46,462 nt of DNA, taken from the NCBI GenBank assembly GCA_018665815.1, contig JABJBP010000055.1, forward strand, positions 1-46,462. The letters run 5' to 3'. The notes below the pieces were generated by a model, which worked only from the letters and a program-made list of their open reading frames with translations, was not told where the DNA came from and made no database searches. Each line of letters starts with the position of its first letter. Position 1 is the stretch's first letter. The stretch comes from Rhodospirillaceae bacterium. GTDB lineage: Bacteria > Pseudomonadota > Alphaproteobacteria > Rhodospirillales > Casp-alpha2. Shown piece by piece: positions 1 through 9,172 of this stretch. The position numbers and the translations under genes are program-made.

Positions 1-1214
1 ACGACGACAATGGCATCATCGACGATCATGCCAGTGGCCAGGACCAAGGCCAGCAGCGTCAGGATATTTATGGAAAATCCCAATAACCAGATGGCACCAA
101 TGGTGCCGATCAAAGCAATGGGTATGGCAACGGCAGGAATCAGTGTCGGGCGCAGACTCCCCATAAAGATAAATATCACCGCAACGACGATCGCCGCTGC
201 TATCGAAAGACTGACAATGACCTCACGGACCGAGCCTCGGATAAAACGCGCATCATCAGAAATTTTGATCAAATCGATATTTTCAAGACGCTTGTTGATT
301 TGAACGATGGCCTTATCGACGGCGTCAGAAATGGCAATGGTGTTCGACTGGGCCCGACGCACGACCCCCAACCCGATGACCCGCCGACCGTTCAACAATG
401 TGTAGTTCTGGGCCTCATCGGGTCCGTAAATTGCTTGCGCCACGTCACGCAATTTAATATCGCCGCGTAATGAAAGTCCTTCGACATCCACCGGGCGCCA
501 TACGGATGCATCTGCACGGACCAACAACATCTGGTCGTCGGATTTAAAACTGCCAGCCGGCACATCGAGACTGGTGCTACGCAGCACCTTGGCGACATCG
601 TCGATGGAAAGACCAAAACTGGCGAGCCGCATGGGCGATACAACGACCCGCAAAACCTGTTTCCGGTCGCCAAACAACTCGACTGTCGCGACACCTGGAA
701 TGGCTGCCAACTCGGCGCTCACATCGTCTTCGGCCAAGCGAGTCAGGGCTTCTTGTGAAAGTTGATCGCTAACCAAGGCAAGCCGAATGATCGGCCGCGC
801 ATCGGAATCGGCTTTGACTATGGTGACGTCCTCGACGCCATCGGGCAGATCACGCTGGATGGCCGCGACGGCTTCGCGGACATCGTTGGCCGCCACGTCC
901 AGGTCAACATTCGGCGAAAACTCGGGTCGGATGCGGGCATTGTTTTCTTCACTGGCTGACTTGATCGATTTAACGCCGGGTACCCGCGCCACCGCACCTT
1001 CGATAACGCTGGTTACCTCGGCATCCATGGTTTCCGGTGAGGCGCCGTCAAAAAAAGCTCGAACGGTAACGACGGGCCGATCCACATCGGGAAGCTCCCG
1101 AACCTCAACGCCCAAGAGCGCCGCAAGTCCGGCGATCACGATCAACAAATTTAAAACGACAATCAGCGTTGGCCGACGCACCGAAAGGGAAGGGAGATCG
1201 CTCAGGCGAACCAT
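1..1214 (-). CDS. RND-family efflux transporter, inner membrane subunit (3' end cut by window)
   Basis: Reading the minus strand from ATG at 1214 gives 404 codons that stay open to the window edge, so only the N-terminal part is present; RND pumps are usually about 1,000-1,050 residues. The start MVRLSDLPSLSVRRPTLIVV leads into the first membrane helix. A periplasmic porter region follows (residues about 35-330), then helices 2-4 with GMIVDDAIVV at the edge, which holds the paired aspartates of the proton relay in helix 4. RND pumps export drugs, metals or lipophilic compounds using proton import, with an adaptor and an outer membrane channel. The ATG overlaps the TAA of the upstream adaptor gene by one base (TAATG), so the two are translationally coupled. 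The substrate class cannot be told from this fragment; the closeness to the AcrB/MexB or MdtB-like type is an inference from general sequence character. Confidence 0.9.
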   Translation of the reverse strand, partial: MVRLSDLPSLSVRRPTLIVVLNLLIVIAGLAALLGVEVRELPDVDRPVVTVRAFFDGASPETMDAEVTSVIEGAVARVPGVKSIKSASEENNARIRPEFSPNVDLDVAANDVREAVAAIQRDLPDGVEDVTIVKADSDARPIIRLALVSDQLSQEALTRLAEDDVSAELAAIPGVATVELFGDRKQVLRVVVSPMRLASFGLSIDDVAKVLRSTSLDVPAGSFKSDDQMLLVRADASVWRPVDVEGLSLRGDIKLRDVAQAIYGPDEAQNYTLLNGRRVIGLGVVRRAQSNTIAISDAVDKAIVQINKRLENIDLIKISDDARFIRGSVREVIVSLSIAAAIVVAVIFIFMGSLRPTLIPAVAIPIALIGTIGAIWLLGFSINILTLLALVLATGMIVDDAIVV

Positions 1215-2326
1215 TAGGACTTCGGCGCCTTGGCCGTCGATGCTTTTCCACCGGCCTTATCCACCCCATAGGGTTGCGGATTGACCTTCTGGCCTTGGCG
1301 CAGGCCCTGCACGCCTTCAACGACGATGACGTCGCCGGCTTTGAGCGGACCGTCAACCAAGATCCTGCCCTTGTCGCGCCGCACGATTTTGACGAAGACT
1401 TTCTCGCTGTGTTTATCCGTCACGCGCCAAAGATAGGCGCCGTCGCGGCTCCATAGCACGGCGATCTCGCGAACACGAGGGAAAGTGCCGCCGACAAATG
1501 ACAGGCTAACATCGAAAGAAGTGCCGGGCCGAATGGCGTCGTCGGTGTTCGGAATTTCCGCTTTCACCTGGAGAAAGCGGGTCTGCGGATCAATGCGGCT
1601 GCCGGTGGCCGAAATCACGCCGACCAGGTTTTTATCACGCATGGTCCAGGGCCGCATGGCGACCGTCTTGCCGACACGCGCGCCGGCGGCATATTCCTCA
1701 GGCACATTGAATTCGACCAAAATCACTGAGCGATCATCCAATGTCGCAATCAGCGTGTCGGTGTTGACCCGATCGCCTTCCTCGATTTCCGTCAGACCGA
1801 CGACGCCCTCAAAGGGCGCATAGATGGAACGGTCGCGTAGATCAGCCCGCGCTTGATCAAGGCGAAGTTTCGCGCTTTCCAAGGTTGTTTGGGCGGTTTC
1901 CAAGCGTGATATGGATGCCGCGCCGGACGGTGCCAATTTTTCCAACCGCTTCAACTGCCGGCTGGTCTCTTTGACGGCGACCTCGGCCAAGCGAACGGCT
2001 AACCGCTGGTGCTTGTCATCCAATCGCAACAACAGCGCGCCTTTTTGAACCTTTTGGCCGGCCTTGAAGGTGACCTTGGTGACTTCGCCGGACACTGAGG
2101 GATAAATGGATGCGGACTTCAACGCCTCACCGGTGCCAATTGCCCGGACAATCAGCTTGTCTTCAGCTGCAATTGCGGGCTCAACCAAGACCAACGTTGC
2201 CCCACCGCGCTTCTTCGCCGGCTCGCGCGACTGCGCCGCCTTGTTGCCGTCGCTCCACCATAGCCAGCCGCCCGCCATAACGGCGGCGACAACAAGCGTC
2301 ACGGCGAATTGCGAACGCAACTGCAT
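1214..2326 (-). CDS. RND efflux periplasmic adaptor subunit (HlyD/membrane fusion protein family)
   Basis: A 370-residue adaptor that would link the RND pump to an outer membrane channel. One N-terminal membrane helix (about residues 8-25, rich in Val/Ala/Trp) anchors it in the inner membrane. Next come the first half of a barrel-sandwich (lipoyl-like) domain, an alpha-helical hairpin of about 50 residues with heptad Leu/Ala spacing (ETSRQLKRLEKLAPSG and following), the second lipoyl half (SIYAPFEGVVGLTEIEEGD), then beta-barrel and membrane-proximal domains. The C-terminal tail is Lys/Ala-rich. A TTG lies one codon upstream at 2329, but ATG at 2326 is preferred because GGGA lies 7 bases before it. 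It is the first gene of the pair with the RND subunit, whose ATG overlaps its stop. No TolC-like channel gene is seen here. Confidence 0.92.
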   Translation of the reverse strand: MQLRSQFAVTLVVAAVMAGGWLWWSDGNKAAQSREPAKKRGGATLVLVEPAIAAEDKLIVRAIGTGEALKSASIYPSVSGEVTKVTFKAGQKVQKGALLLRLDDKHQRLAVRLAEVAVKETSRQLKRLEKLAPSGAASISRLETAQTTLESAKLRLDQARADLRDRSIYAPFEGVVGLTEIEEGDRVNTDTLIATLDDRSVILVEFNVPEEYAAGARVGKTVAMRPWTMRDKNLVGVISATGSRIDPQTRFLQVKAEIPNTDDAIRPGTSFDVSLSFVGGTFPRVREIAVLWSRDGAYLWRVTDKHSEKVFVKIVRRDKGRILVDGPLKAGDVIVVEGVQGLRQGQKVNPQPYGVDKAGGKASTAKAPKS

Positions 2327-2426
2327 CAAAATATCCCTATAACCTTATCCAGGACAGCAGCGCCATTGTAGACGGGTTTGGGCGTAGCTTCTTATTTATT
2401 TGTAACATAGGGAATACGGAACCGAT

Positions 2427-3716
2427 TTACACCAAGGCGAATTTAACAACGAACAAACCAGCCAATATCCAAACAGCGGGCTCGGTTTGATCGAGGCGGC
2501 CGGAAAACGCTTTGATCAAGACGTAGGATATGAACCCAAAACCAATGCCGGTGGCAATCGAGAAGGTGAGGGGCATGGCGATGGCGGTGATCACGGCGGG
2601 GGCAACGTCGGTTATATCATCCCAATCGATTTCTGAAAGGCCGCGGACCATCAAACAGGCCACGAACAACAGTGCCGGCGCCGTCGCAAATGCGGGAACG
2701 GTGCCGGCTAGCGGTGACAAGAACAGGCACGCCAGAAACAACAGGGCGACCACACAGGCCGTCATTCCCGTCCGCCCCCCGGCGTTAATACCGGACGCGC
2801 TTTCGATATAACTGGTCGTTGTCGAGGTGCCGAGCATGGCGCCGGCGATAGTTGCCGTGCTGTCCGCCAACAAGGCCTTGCGTAATCTTGGGAGACGCCC
2901 ATTTTCATCCAGCAACCCCGCCCTGTGGGCAAGGCCGACAAGTGTCCCGGCGGTATCAAATAAATCGACAAACAAGAACGCGAAGACAATGGCAACAAGC
3001 CCCACGTTCAGCGCCCCGGCGATATCCATTTGCATGAATGTCGGAGCCACAGACGGCGGCATCGAAACGACACCATGGTTTTCAGTCACGCCTAGGAGAA
3101 CGCTGAGCGCCGTGACGCCCAAAATTGCGATGATGATTGCACCGGGCACGCGCCGGGCCGTGAGTACCGCGATGGCCAGGAACCCGGCCGTCGCCAAAAG
3201 AGGTGCCGGTTGCTTGAGATCACCCAATGTCACCAGTGTTGCCGGATGATCGACGACAATGCCCGCGTTCTTCAACGCGATAATAGCCAAGAACAAGCCA
3301 ATACCGGCGGAAATAGCAATTTTCAATGATCTAGGTATGGCGTTGATGATCCATTCCCGCACGGGAAGAATGCTGAGGATCAAAAAAATCAATCCCGACA
3401 GGAAAACCGCCCCCAATGCCACCTGCCACGTATGGCCCATGCCGAGCACAACGCCGTAGGTGAAGTACGCGTTGAGCCCCATGCCCGGCGCCAATGCCAC
3501 CGGATAATTGGCATAAAGGCCCATGACGGCGGTGCCGATAGCGGCCGCCAAACATGTGGCGACGAATACCGCCCCTTGGTCCATGCCGGCGGCGGCCAAA
3601 ATACTTGGATTGACGAATACAATATAGGCCAACGTCAGAAATGTTGTGATACCGGCAATTATTTCGCGCCGGGCGTCGGTATTGTTCGCTTCCAGTGCGA
3701 ATAGGCGTTCCAGCAT
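2427..3716 (-). CDS. NCS2 family purine permease (AzgA/PbuG-like, hypoxanthine/guanine type)
   Basis: A 429-residue polytopic membrane protein, the normal length for this family, with 12 or more hydrophobic segments. Recognisable family stretches are the N-terminal DARREIIAGITTFLTLAYIV, the substrate-path segment around GMGLNAYFTYGVVLGMG (about residues 77-93), and the loop FVDLFDTAGTLVGLAHRAGL followed by KALLADSTATIAGAMLGTST. These fit the AzgA/PbuG branch that imports hypoxanthine, guanine or adenine with protons, more than the UraA/xanthine branch. The exact purine cannot be read from sequence. The gene is monocistronic here. An 8-bp inverted repeat immediately upstream (3722-3739) covers its likely ribosome binding site. 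Confidence 0.9.
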   Translation of the reverse strand: MLERLFALEANNTDARREIIAGITTFLTLAYIVFVNPSILAAAGMDQGAVFVATCLAAAIGTAVMGLYANYPVALAPGMGLNAYFTYGVVLGMGHTWQVALGAVFLSGLIFLILSILPVREWIINAIPRSLKIAISAGIGLFLAIIALKNAGIVVDHPATLVTLGDLKQPAPLLATAGFLAIAVLTARRVPGAIIIAILGVTALSVLLGVTENHGVVSMPPSVAPTFMQMDIAGALNVGLVAIVFAFLFVDLFDTAGTLVGLAHRAGLLDENGRLPRLRKALLADSTATIAGAMLGTSTTTSYIESASGINAGGRTGMTACVVALLFLACLFLSPLAGTVPAFATAPALLFVACLMVRGLSEIDWDDITDVAPAVITAIAMPLTFSIATGIGFGFISYVLIKAFSGRLDQTEPAVWILAGLFVVKFALV

Positions 3717-3721
3717 TATAG

Positions 3722-3739
3722 AAAAATCCCCGGATTTTT
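3722..3739 (-). promoter_or_regulatory. Hairpin overlapping the ribosome binding site of the purine permease
   Basis: The arms AAAAATCC and GGATTTTT match perfectly around a 2-base centre. On the minus-strand transcript the GGGGA that best serves as Shine-Dalgarno (3731-3727, 10 bases before the ATG at 3716) sits at the top of this stem. This is seen directly. A role in holding back translation is inference; no larger purine riboswitch fold was recognised. Confidence 0.4.
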
Positions 3740-4029
3740 GCGGCTCACTCCACTCTTAACCTTTTCTTTACGCGAACGGCAATACCTTCGGTGTCAGAAA
3801 GCGCCTTTCCACAGAAAGTGGACGATTAAAATGCGACATATTTCCGATGCCATTATCGCAGCATTCTTGATTTCATTTCCGGTCTTGTTGACGGTCCAGC
3901 CGTACCGGCTGTTTTGACCGTGGCATGCCGATGTTGAACAAATATTCACCGAATCCCCCGACCCATGTCCCCGTCCAAGGACATTCGTGGGGATGTTTCC
4001 ACAGCCCCAGATGTTTCTAGGGCAACCCA

Positions 4030-4069
4030 GGCCGCGGTACGCTTCCAGACCTCATTGCGTACCGCGGCC
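4030..4069 (+). promoter_or_regulatory. Perfect 13-bp inverted repeat in the proS leader
   Basis: The left arm GGCCGCGGTACGC (4030-4042) and right arm GCGTACCGCGGCC (4057-4069) are exact reverse complements separated by 14 bases. A second short stem, GCCGAC/GTCGGC with a 3-base loop, follows at 4081-4095. There is no T-run after either stem, so these do not look like simple intrinsic terminators. The position about 150-190 bases before the proS start fits a leader RNA structure or a protein-binding operator. Function unknown. Confidence 0.5.
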
Positions 4070-4218
4070 AACGTGGAACCGCCGACGTTGTCGGCATTTG
4101 GGCGGCATTAATTTGCCAACGTGGACATCACCCGCCGCTTTGCCTAGATTGCTTGCCATCTTCGGCCCGGACCCATACCCGTTCCGGCATCTGTAGTCCG
4201 CTCACGAATGAGGCATCC

Positions 4219-5541
4219 ATGCGTCTATCCCGCTACTTCCTGCCGACCCTACGAGAAACGCCCTCCGAGGCTGAAATTGCGTCACACCGATTGATGCTGC
4301 GCGCCGGTATGATCCGCCAATCGAGTGCCGGTATCTATTCGTGGCTGCCATTGGGCTACAAGGTGCTCAGAAAAATCGAGCAAATCGTCCGCGAGGAACA
4401 GAACGCCATCGGATGTCAGGAAATTCTGATGCCGACGATCCAGCCCGCCGATCTTTGGAAAGAAGGCACCGGCAGCGGCCGATATGACGACTACGGCCCC
4501 GAAATGCTGCGGATCAAGGATCGCCACGACCGCGACATGCTTTACGGCCCCACCAACGAAGAACAGATCACTGAAATTTTCGCCGCGTCGGCGCGCAGTT
4601 ACCGTGATGTACCGAAGCTGATGTATCATATCCAATGGAAATTCCGTGACGAAGTCCGTCCGCGGTTCGGGATCATGCGGGGCCGTGAATTTCTGATGAA
4701 GGACGCGTACTCTTTTGATTTGAACGCCACCGCCGGGCGCATCTCCTACAACAAGATGTTCGTCTCTTATCTCAGGACCTACGAACGCATGGGCCTGACC
4801 GCCATTCCTATGGCCGCCGACACCGGCCCCATCGGTGGCGATATGAGCCACGAATTCCTGATTTTAGCGGATACGGGCGAAAGTGAGATTGCTTGTCATA
4901 AAGACTTCGTTGATCGGAAACTCGCCGACAAGGATATCGACTTTGATGGCGACCTACAGCCGATTGTCGATAGCTACACGTCTCAATACGCCGCGACAGA
5001 CGAGAAACGTGACCTAGACGCCGAAAAAGCGCTCGGTGACGATCTGGTGACTGCGCGCGGCATTGAGGTCGGCCATATTTTCTATTTCGGGACGAAGTAC
5101 TCGAAGCCGCTGGGCGCCGTTGTGACCGATAGCGACGGCAAGGAAATTACCGTTGAAATGGGGTCTTACGGGATTGGTGTTTCGCGTCTGGTCGGCGCGA
5201 TCATTGAGGCATCCCACGATGACGACGGGATTATCTGGCCTGATGCCGTCGCCCCATTCAAGGCTGGTATCATCAATCTGAAAGCCGGCGACGATGCCTG
5301 TACTCAGGCCTGCGATGACGCTTACAACAACCTTTTGAGCAAAGGCGTTGATGTTCTCTACGATGACCGCAATACCCGCGCCGGGGCGAAGTTTGCGGAC
5401 ATGGATTTGATCGGCGTGCCTTGGCAATTGATCATCGGCCCACGTGGGCTGAAATCGAGGACGGTGGAACTAAAACATCGGTCCAGCGGTGAGCGCGAGG
5501 AAATCAGCCTCGAGAGTGCCCAGACACAGCTTTTGGTCTGA
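4219..5541 (+). CDS. proS: Prolyl-tRNA synthetase, short alphaproteobacterial form
   Basis: Charges tRNA-Pro with proline in the cytoplasm. The 440-residue protein is class II: motif 2 lies around [17 protein letters not shown] with the following KDAYSFD, motif 3 is [14 protein letters not shown], and the C-terminal anticodon-binding domain contains [20 protein letters not shown]. The E. coli enzyme is about 570 residues because it has a roughly 180-residue editing insertion between motifs 2 and 3; here that interval is short, so cis-editing of Ala-tRNA-Pro is probably missing, as known for other alphaproteobacteria. ATG 4219 is chosen over an in-frame ATG at 4153 because family homology begins [10 protein letters not shown] and GAGG (4210-4213) sits 5 bases upstream. 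The downstream gene starts 15 bases after the stop. Confidence 0.96.
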   Translation: MRLSRYFLPTLRETPSEAEIASHRLMLRAGMIRQSSAGIYSWLPLGYKVLRKIEQIVREEQNAIGCQEILMPTIQPADLWKEGTGSGRYDDYGPEMLRIKDRHDRDMLYGPTNEEQITEIFAASARSYRDVPKLMYHIQWKFRDEVRPRFGIMRGREFLMKDAYSFDLNATAGRISYNKMFVSYLRTYERMGLTAIPMAADTGPIGGDMSHEFLILADTGESEIACHKDFVDRKLADKDIDFDGDLQPIVDSYTSQYAATDEKRDLDAEKALGDDLVTARGIEVGHIFYFGTKYSKPLGAVVTDSDGKEITVEMGSYGIGVSRLVGAIIEASHDDDGIIWPDAVAPFKAGIINLKAGDDACTQACDDAYNNLLSKGVDVLYDDRNTRAGAKFADMDLIGVPWQLIIGPRGLKSRTVELKHRSSGEREEISLESAQTQLLV

Positions 5542-5556
5542 ACGGAGACCTCCAAT

Positions 5557-6192
5557 ATGGAAATCGCCATTCTTCTGTTCGACGGCACGACACATCTTGA
5601 TTCCGTCGGACCTTATGAGGTGCTGCACAACTTGCCTGAGGCGGACGTCAAGTTCGTTGCCAAGAAAACAGGCGTTTACCGCGATCGCTGCGGCATGCTG
5701 GGCTTGCATGCCGATTTCACGTTGAATGACGTTACTGCACCAGACATCTTGGTCGTTCCAGGTGGTGGTGGGGCAGACGGGGCCGCCGAAGACCCTGAAA
5801 TTACAGATTGGGTCGCCGAAGTCCACAAGGCAACCACATGGACAACATCCGTATGCACAGGCGCGCTGATTTTAGGCGGTGCCGGTGTGCTCAACGGCCT
5901 CAAGGCCACAACCCATTGGCGGGCCATGGAAACGCTTCAAAGCTATGGCGCTGAACCGACACGCGAACGTGTGGTCCAACAAGGCAAGGTGATTACCGCA
6001 GCGGGCGTCTCTTCAGGCATCGACATGGCGCTGACGTTGACAGCGGAAATCGCCGGCGAGGAGGTCGCCAAAGCCGTGCAATTGGGTATCGAGTATGACC
6101 CGCAGCCGCCTTTCGACGCCGGCGATTACACAACGGCGCCGGACGAGCGTATCGCCCTTTGGCGTTCCGGCATCAACAAGACCAAGCGCTAG
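5557..6192 (+). CDS. DJ-1/PfpI family protein, isonitrile hydratase-like
   Basis: A 211-residue cytoplasmic protein of the DJ-1/PfpI superfamily. The nucleophile elbow is SVCTGALILGGAG with Cys100, followed by KATTHW (116-121), and an N-terminal Asp15 in TTHLDSVGPYEVL. This arrangement (early Asp, Cys-Thr elbow, ATTHW) is that of isonitrile hydratase InhA of Pseudomonas, which turns isonitriles into N-substituted formamides, and of the N-terminal domain of GlxA-type regulators. There is no AraC-type DNA-binding domain, so an enzyme is more likely than a regulator. It sits between proS and lolC with gaps of 15 and 12 bases, so it is probably cotranscribed with them. Substrate is not proven; many DJ-1 relatives have other or unknown roles. 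Confidence 0.75.
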   Translation: MEIAILLFDGTTHLDSVGPYEVLHNLPEADVKFVAKKTGVYRDRCGMLGLHADFTLNDVTAPDILVVPGGGGADGAAEDPEITDWVAEVHKATTWTTSVCTGALILGGAGVLNGLKATTHWRAMETLQSYGAEPTRERVVQQGKVITAAGVSSGIDMALTLTAEIAGEEVAKAVQLGIEYDPQPPFDAGDYTTAPDERIALWRSGINKTKR

Positions 6193-6204
6193 GACCGAAC
6201 TTCT

Positions 6205-7449
6205 ATGTTCTCACGTTTCGAATGGATGGTGGCTTTGCGCTACCTAAGAGCCCGCCGCCAGGAAGGGTTTATCTCTGTCATCGCCTGGTTTTCGCTTCTC
6301 GGCATTGCCTTGGGTGTTGCCACGCTGATTATCGTCATGTCGGTGATGAACGGTTTCCGCCAGGAATTGCTGACCCGCATTCTTGGCATCAATGGCCACC
6401 TGAGTGTGTACGGGCACACATCGAAGCTGGTTGATTACGAAAATCTGGCCAGTGAAATTCGTACCATCAATGGCGTTATTTCCGTGACCCCGATGATCGA
6501 GGGCCAAGTTATGGTCACGGCGCGGGGCGTTGCCCACGGTGGCGTTGTCCGAGCCGTTCGACCGACCGATTTGATGAAACGGGACATCATCGCGGGTAAC
6601 ATCAAGCGCGGTTCCTTGATGAATTTCAAAGGCAAAAACACTATTATTTTGGGTGAGCGGCTGGCTCAAAAATTGGGCGTACGCGTTGGCGACAAGGTGA
6701 CGCTCATATCACCGAAAGGCACTGTCACAGCATTTGGCACCATGCCCAGGCTCAAAGCCTATAAGGTCGGTGCAACCTTCAATATCGGCATGTTCGAATA
6801 CGATTCGAGTTTCATCTTCATGCCGCTCGAAGCTGCCCAAGTCTATTTCAAATTGCCCGGCGCGGTCACCAACCTAGAGATATTCAGCGACAATCCCGAC
6901 GACGCGCCCCGGTTGGGACGCGACATCATGGGGATCATTGCCGGCAAAGCCCGCGTTCATGATTGGCAGCGCGCCAATGCCAGCTTCTTCAATGCTATCC
7001 AGGTCGAACGGAACGTGATGTTCCTGATCTTGACGCTGATCATTCTGGTCGCCGCATTCAACATTATTTCCTCGATGATCATGTTAGTGAAAGACAAGGG
7101 TAGGGACATCGCCATCTTGCGCACGATGGGGGCGACACGCGGGATGATTATGCGCGTGTTCTTTTTGGCCGGCGCCAGCGTCGGCACCATCGGCACGCTT
7201 GCCGGTTTCGTCCTCGGGCTTTCATTTGCAGAAAACATCGAAACGATACGCCAATGGATCCAAGGCCTGACGGGAACTGATTTATTCGCCGCCGAAATCT
7301 ATTTCCTGTCGCAATTGCCAGCCGTCGTCGACCCCAGTGAAGTTGTTACCGTGGTTGTCATGGGCCTAGGCCTTTCTTTCTTGGCTACCCTGTACCCGTC
7401 ATGGCGTGCGGCACGCCTCGATCCGGCGGAGGCCTTGCGCTATGAGTGA
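6205..7449 (+). CDS. lolC: Lipoprotein-releasing ABC transporter permease LolC/LolE family
   Basis: A 414-residue inner membrane permease that, with LolD, extracts mature outer membrane lipoproteins from the inner membrane and hands them to LolA. The N-terminus has the family signature [20 protein letters not shown] followed by helix 1 (about residues 25-48). A large periplasmic domain (about 50-265) precedes three more helices near 275-300, 315-345 and 375-400. The cytoplasmic coupling segment [20 protein letters not shown] is typical of FtsX/LolC-type permeases. Many alphaproteobacteria use one LolC/E-type gene instead of separate LolC and LolE, and only one is seen here. Its stop overlaps the lolD start by 8 bases. 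Confidence 0.95.
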   Translation: MFSRFEWMVALRYLRARRQEGFISVIAWFSLLGIALGVATLIIVMSVMNGFRQELLTRILGINGHLSVYGHTSKLVDYENLASEIRTINGVISVTPMIEGQVMVTARGVAHGGVVRAVRPTDLMKRDIIAGNIKRGSLMNFKGKNTIILGERLAQKLGVRVGDKVTLISPKGTVTAFGTMPRLKAYKVGATFNIGMFEYDSSFIFMPLEAAQVYFKLPGAVTNLEIFSDNPDDAPRLGRDIMGIIAGKARVHDWQRANASFFNAIQVERNVMFLILTLIILVAAFNIISSMIMLVKDKGRDIAILRTMGATRGMIMRVFFLAGASVGTIGTLAGFVLGLSFAENIETIRQWIQGLTGTDLFAAEIYFLSQLPAVVDPSEVVTVVVMGLGLSFLATLYPSWRAARLDPAEALRYE

Positions 7450-8152
7450 GCTCAATGCTGACAGCATTGCGGGCGGTGCGCCGGTGCTGGAATTGGATGG
7501 CGTCGTCCGCAGCTTCGAGCAAGGGCGTGAAAAACTGGAAATCCTAAAGGGTGTCGATCTGACCGTGCGGGCCGGGGAAATTGTCGCCTTGGTCGGGCCT
7601 TCGGGCGCCGGTAAATCGACGTTGTTGCATATTGCCGGCTTATTGGAAGCGCCCGATTCCGGGACCGTTGAAATTTGCGGCGAAGCCTGCGCCGACATGA
7701 GCGATAACGCCCGCACCACGGTGCGCCGCCATCACCTGGGCTTCGTCTACCAGTATCATCACCTGTTGCCGGAATTCACAGCCCAGGAAAATATCGTCAT
7801 CCCGCAAATTATCGCCGGCTTCAAGCGCCGAGAAGCGCGCCAGCGGGCCGCTGAAATTCTCGAATGGCTGGGCATTGCTGAACGAGGCAGCCATCGGCCG
7901 GCACGGCTTTCGGGTGGAGAGCAACAACGTGTCGCCATTGGACGGGCCATTGCTGCGTCGCCGGATTTATTGCTGGCTGACGAGCCGACAGGGAACCTCG
8001 ATCCACACACGGCCGATGAAGTGTTCGATGTGTTGTTGAAGCTCGCGCGTGGTGCAAATTTGGGTGCCTTGATCGCCACCCATAATGCCGAACTGGCGGC
8101 CCGCATGGACCGCGTGGTCAGGCTCGAAGATGGACATCTGGTGGCCGCCTGA
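7442..8152 (+). CDS. lolD: Lipoprotein-releasing ABC transporter ATP-binding protein LolD
   Basis: A 236-residue ATPase that powers lipoprotein release with LolC. Motifs: Walker [10 protein letters not shown] (residues 52-60), Q-loop in [21 protein letters not shown] signature LSGGEQQR (156-163), Walker B LLLADEP (176-182) followed by TGNLDP. ATG 7442 is chosen because MSELNADS gives normal family length and overlaps the lolC stop; an in-frame upstream ATG at 7406 would add 12 residues inside lolC. The gene converges with the nitrile hydratase activator gene, leaving only 8 bases between the two stops. Confidence 0.95.
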   Translation: MSELNADSIAGGAPVLELDGVVRSFEQGREKLEILKGVDLTVRAGEIVALVGPSGAGKSTLLHIAGLLEAPDSGTVEICGEACADMSDNARTTVRRHHLGFVYQYHHLLPEFTAQENIVIPQIIAGFKRREARQRAAEILEWLGIAERGSHRPARLSGGEQQRVAIGRAIAASPDLLLADEPTGNLDPHTADEVFDVLLKLARGANLGALIATHNAELAARMDRVVRLEDGHLVAA

Positions 8153-8160
8153 CGGTCGAG

Positions 8161-8511
8161 CTATTTGCGCACAAGCTCAACAGCCTCACCGTGTGGCGTT
8201 TGCAGATAGGCATCGCGCCATTCCTCGGCACGCTCGGCGATACATTCACCCTTCACAGCGGCTTTTCGAGCGACCATTTTTTCAAGGGCGCGAAGCCAGT
8301 GCGTGTAATATGTGTTCCCTAAATCAGGGTCGCCGGCCTGTTGGGCCGATTTAATCTCTTCGGCCAGCGCTGCCGCCCATTCATCCCAAGCAAACAGGCC
8401 AGATTGGTGCAAACTAACCGCCAAAGCGAAAGCCTGAGCCTCCCATGGTTCTCGGAATACCAGCCCTTCGGAATCTTTAGGTTGAAGATCAAACGGGTTT
8501 GGAACCGTCAT
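8161..8511 (-). CDS. Nitrile hydratase accessory protein (activator, P14K type)
   Basis: A 116-residue protein starting MTVPNPFDLQPKDSEGLV, with the family run FREPWEAQAFALAVSLHQSG and then LFAWDEWAAALAEEI. It resembles the small activators (P14K/NhlE-like) that deliver cobalt to, or exchange subunits with, the alpha subunit of cobalt nitrile hydratase; these are themselves related to the N-terminal part of the beta subunit. The ATG at 8511 lies one base after the TGA of the beta gene (8515-8513), so the two are coupled. A longer open frame up to 8901 exists only as out-of-frame sequence across the beta gene and is not used. Last gene of the three-gene operon. Confidence 0.87.
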   Translation of the reverse strand: MTVPNPFDLQPKDSEGLVFREPWEAQAFALAVSLHQSGLFAWDEWAAALAEEIKSAQQAGDPDLGNTYYTHWLRALEKMVARKAAVKGECIAERAEEWRDAYLQTPHGEAVELVRK

Positions 8512-8512
8512 T

Positions 8513-9172
8513 TCATAGGCCTTCGAGATAAGGTTCCCATAGATCGACAAACACGGCGGAACCTGATGCGCCTGATCCCCACAGTTCCTCGGCGCTAAAC
8601 CGCACGCTATAGAGGTGATGTGCTTCCTCGACTTCCACGGAATGGGTATCGGGAAAGATGTGGCAACCATGGAGCCCGGCAATTGTCCCTTGGCGGCCAC
8701 GCGTATAACGCGGTGCCCGCGTGTGGCCTGTCGGATTGAAATTGCGAACTTGAACGACCGAGCCAATTTCGAATGCTGGCGGCTCCGTCGGCGGCACATC
8801 CACCGGATGGCCTTTGCGTAAGCCGGCCGCCATGTCGGCGGGTCCGGTTGCACGCAATGTTGGGGCCGCCGATGCCTCCGCCTTGCCTGTCGCCAGTTCA
8901 TTGGCGCTGATCAATCCAGATTCAACCAACAACGTTTCCAGCCCAACCAACCAATTCTCATAATAGCTATTGCGGAGATAGTCGGCCGGATGCTGGCGTT
9001 CGCGCGCATGCCTGGAAACATCAATGTTCCAGCGGCCATGTGCCGCCGATGCCAACGACAAGGCAAGCATCCTGCGTTCCCATTCAGCATGGAACACTGG
9101 CTCAATTTCTTCCGGTTCCGCATCAATGGCACCGAGTCCATGCATGCCGCCAAGATCGTGACCACCGTTCAC
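8513..9172 (-). CDS. nthB: Nitrile hydratase subunit beta
   Basis: A 219-residue beta subunit of nitrile hydratase, which hydrates nitriles to amides as an alpha-beta pair. The start [14 protein letters not shown] is the family hallmark (usually MNGxHDxGGMHGFG). The helical N-terminal half includes [21 protein letters not shown], and the C-terminal SH3-like barrel contains [20 protein letters not shown] then [17 protein letters not shown] and ends [11 protein letters not shown]. The start codon is GTG (9172-9170) and overlaps the TGA of the alpha gene in a GTGA arrangement. Length is normal for the family. Order alpha-beta-activator matches cobalt-type operons. Confidence 0.93.
   Translation of the reverse strand: MNGGHDLGGMHGLGAIDAEPEEIEPVFHAEWERRMLALSLASAAHGRWNIDVSRHARERQHPADYLRNSYYENWLVGLETLLVESGLISANELATGKAEASAAPTLRATGPADMAAGLRKGHPVDVPPTEPPAFEIGSVVQVRNFNPTGHTRAPRYTRGRQGTIAGLHGCHIFPDTHSVEVEEAHHLYSVRFSAEELWGSGASGSAVFVDLWEPYLEGL

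Larger units (their letters stand above)
3717..4218. other. Non-coding region between the purine permease and proS
   Basis: About 500 bases without a convincing gene; the short open frames lack ribosome binding sites and family features. It must hold the divergent promoters of the permease and of proS. It contains the permease hairpin (3722-3739), a perfect 13-bp inverted repeat (4030-4069), a nested small stem (4081-4095) and two copies of GCCAACGTGGA (about 4066-4076 and 4113-4123). No tRNA or known riboswitch was recognised. Confidence 0.6.

Noticed and set aside
10-303. Plus-strand open frames across 10-1456.
   Set aside because: They are antisense to the RND pump and adaptor genes, whose minus-strand translations carry clear family motifs.
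3987-4196. A 69-codon open frame upstream of proS.
   Set aside because: No ribosome binding site and no recognisable protein features; it overlaps strong inverted repeats that explain the sequence better as a leader.
8512-8901. Upstream extension of the nitrile hydratase activator frame to 8901.
   Set aside because: The extra residues come from out-of-frame reading of the beta subunit gene; the family start MTVPNPFD at 8511 fits the operon spacing.
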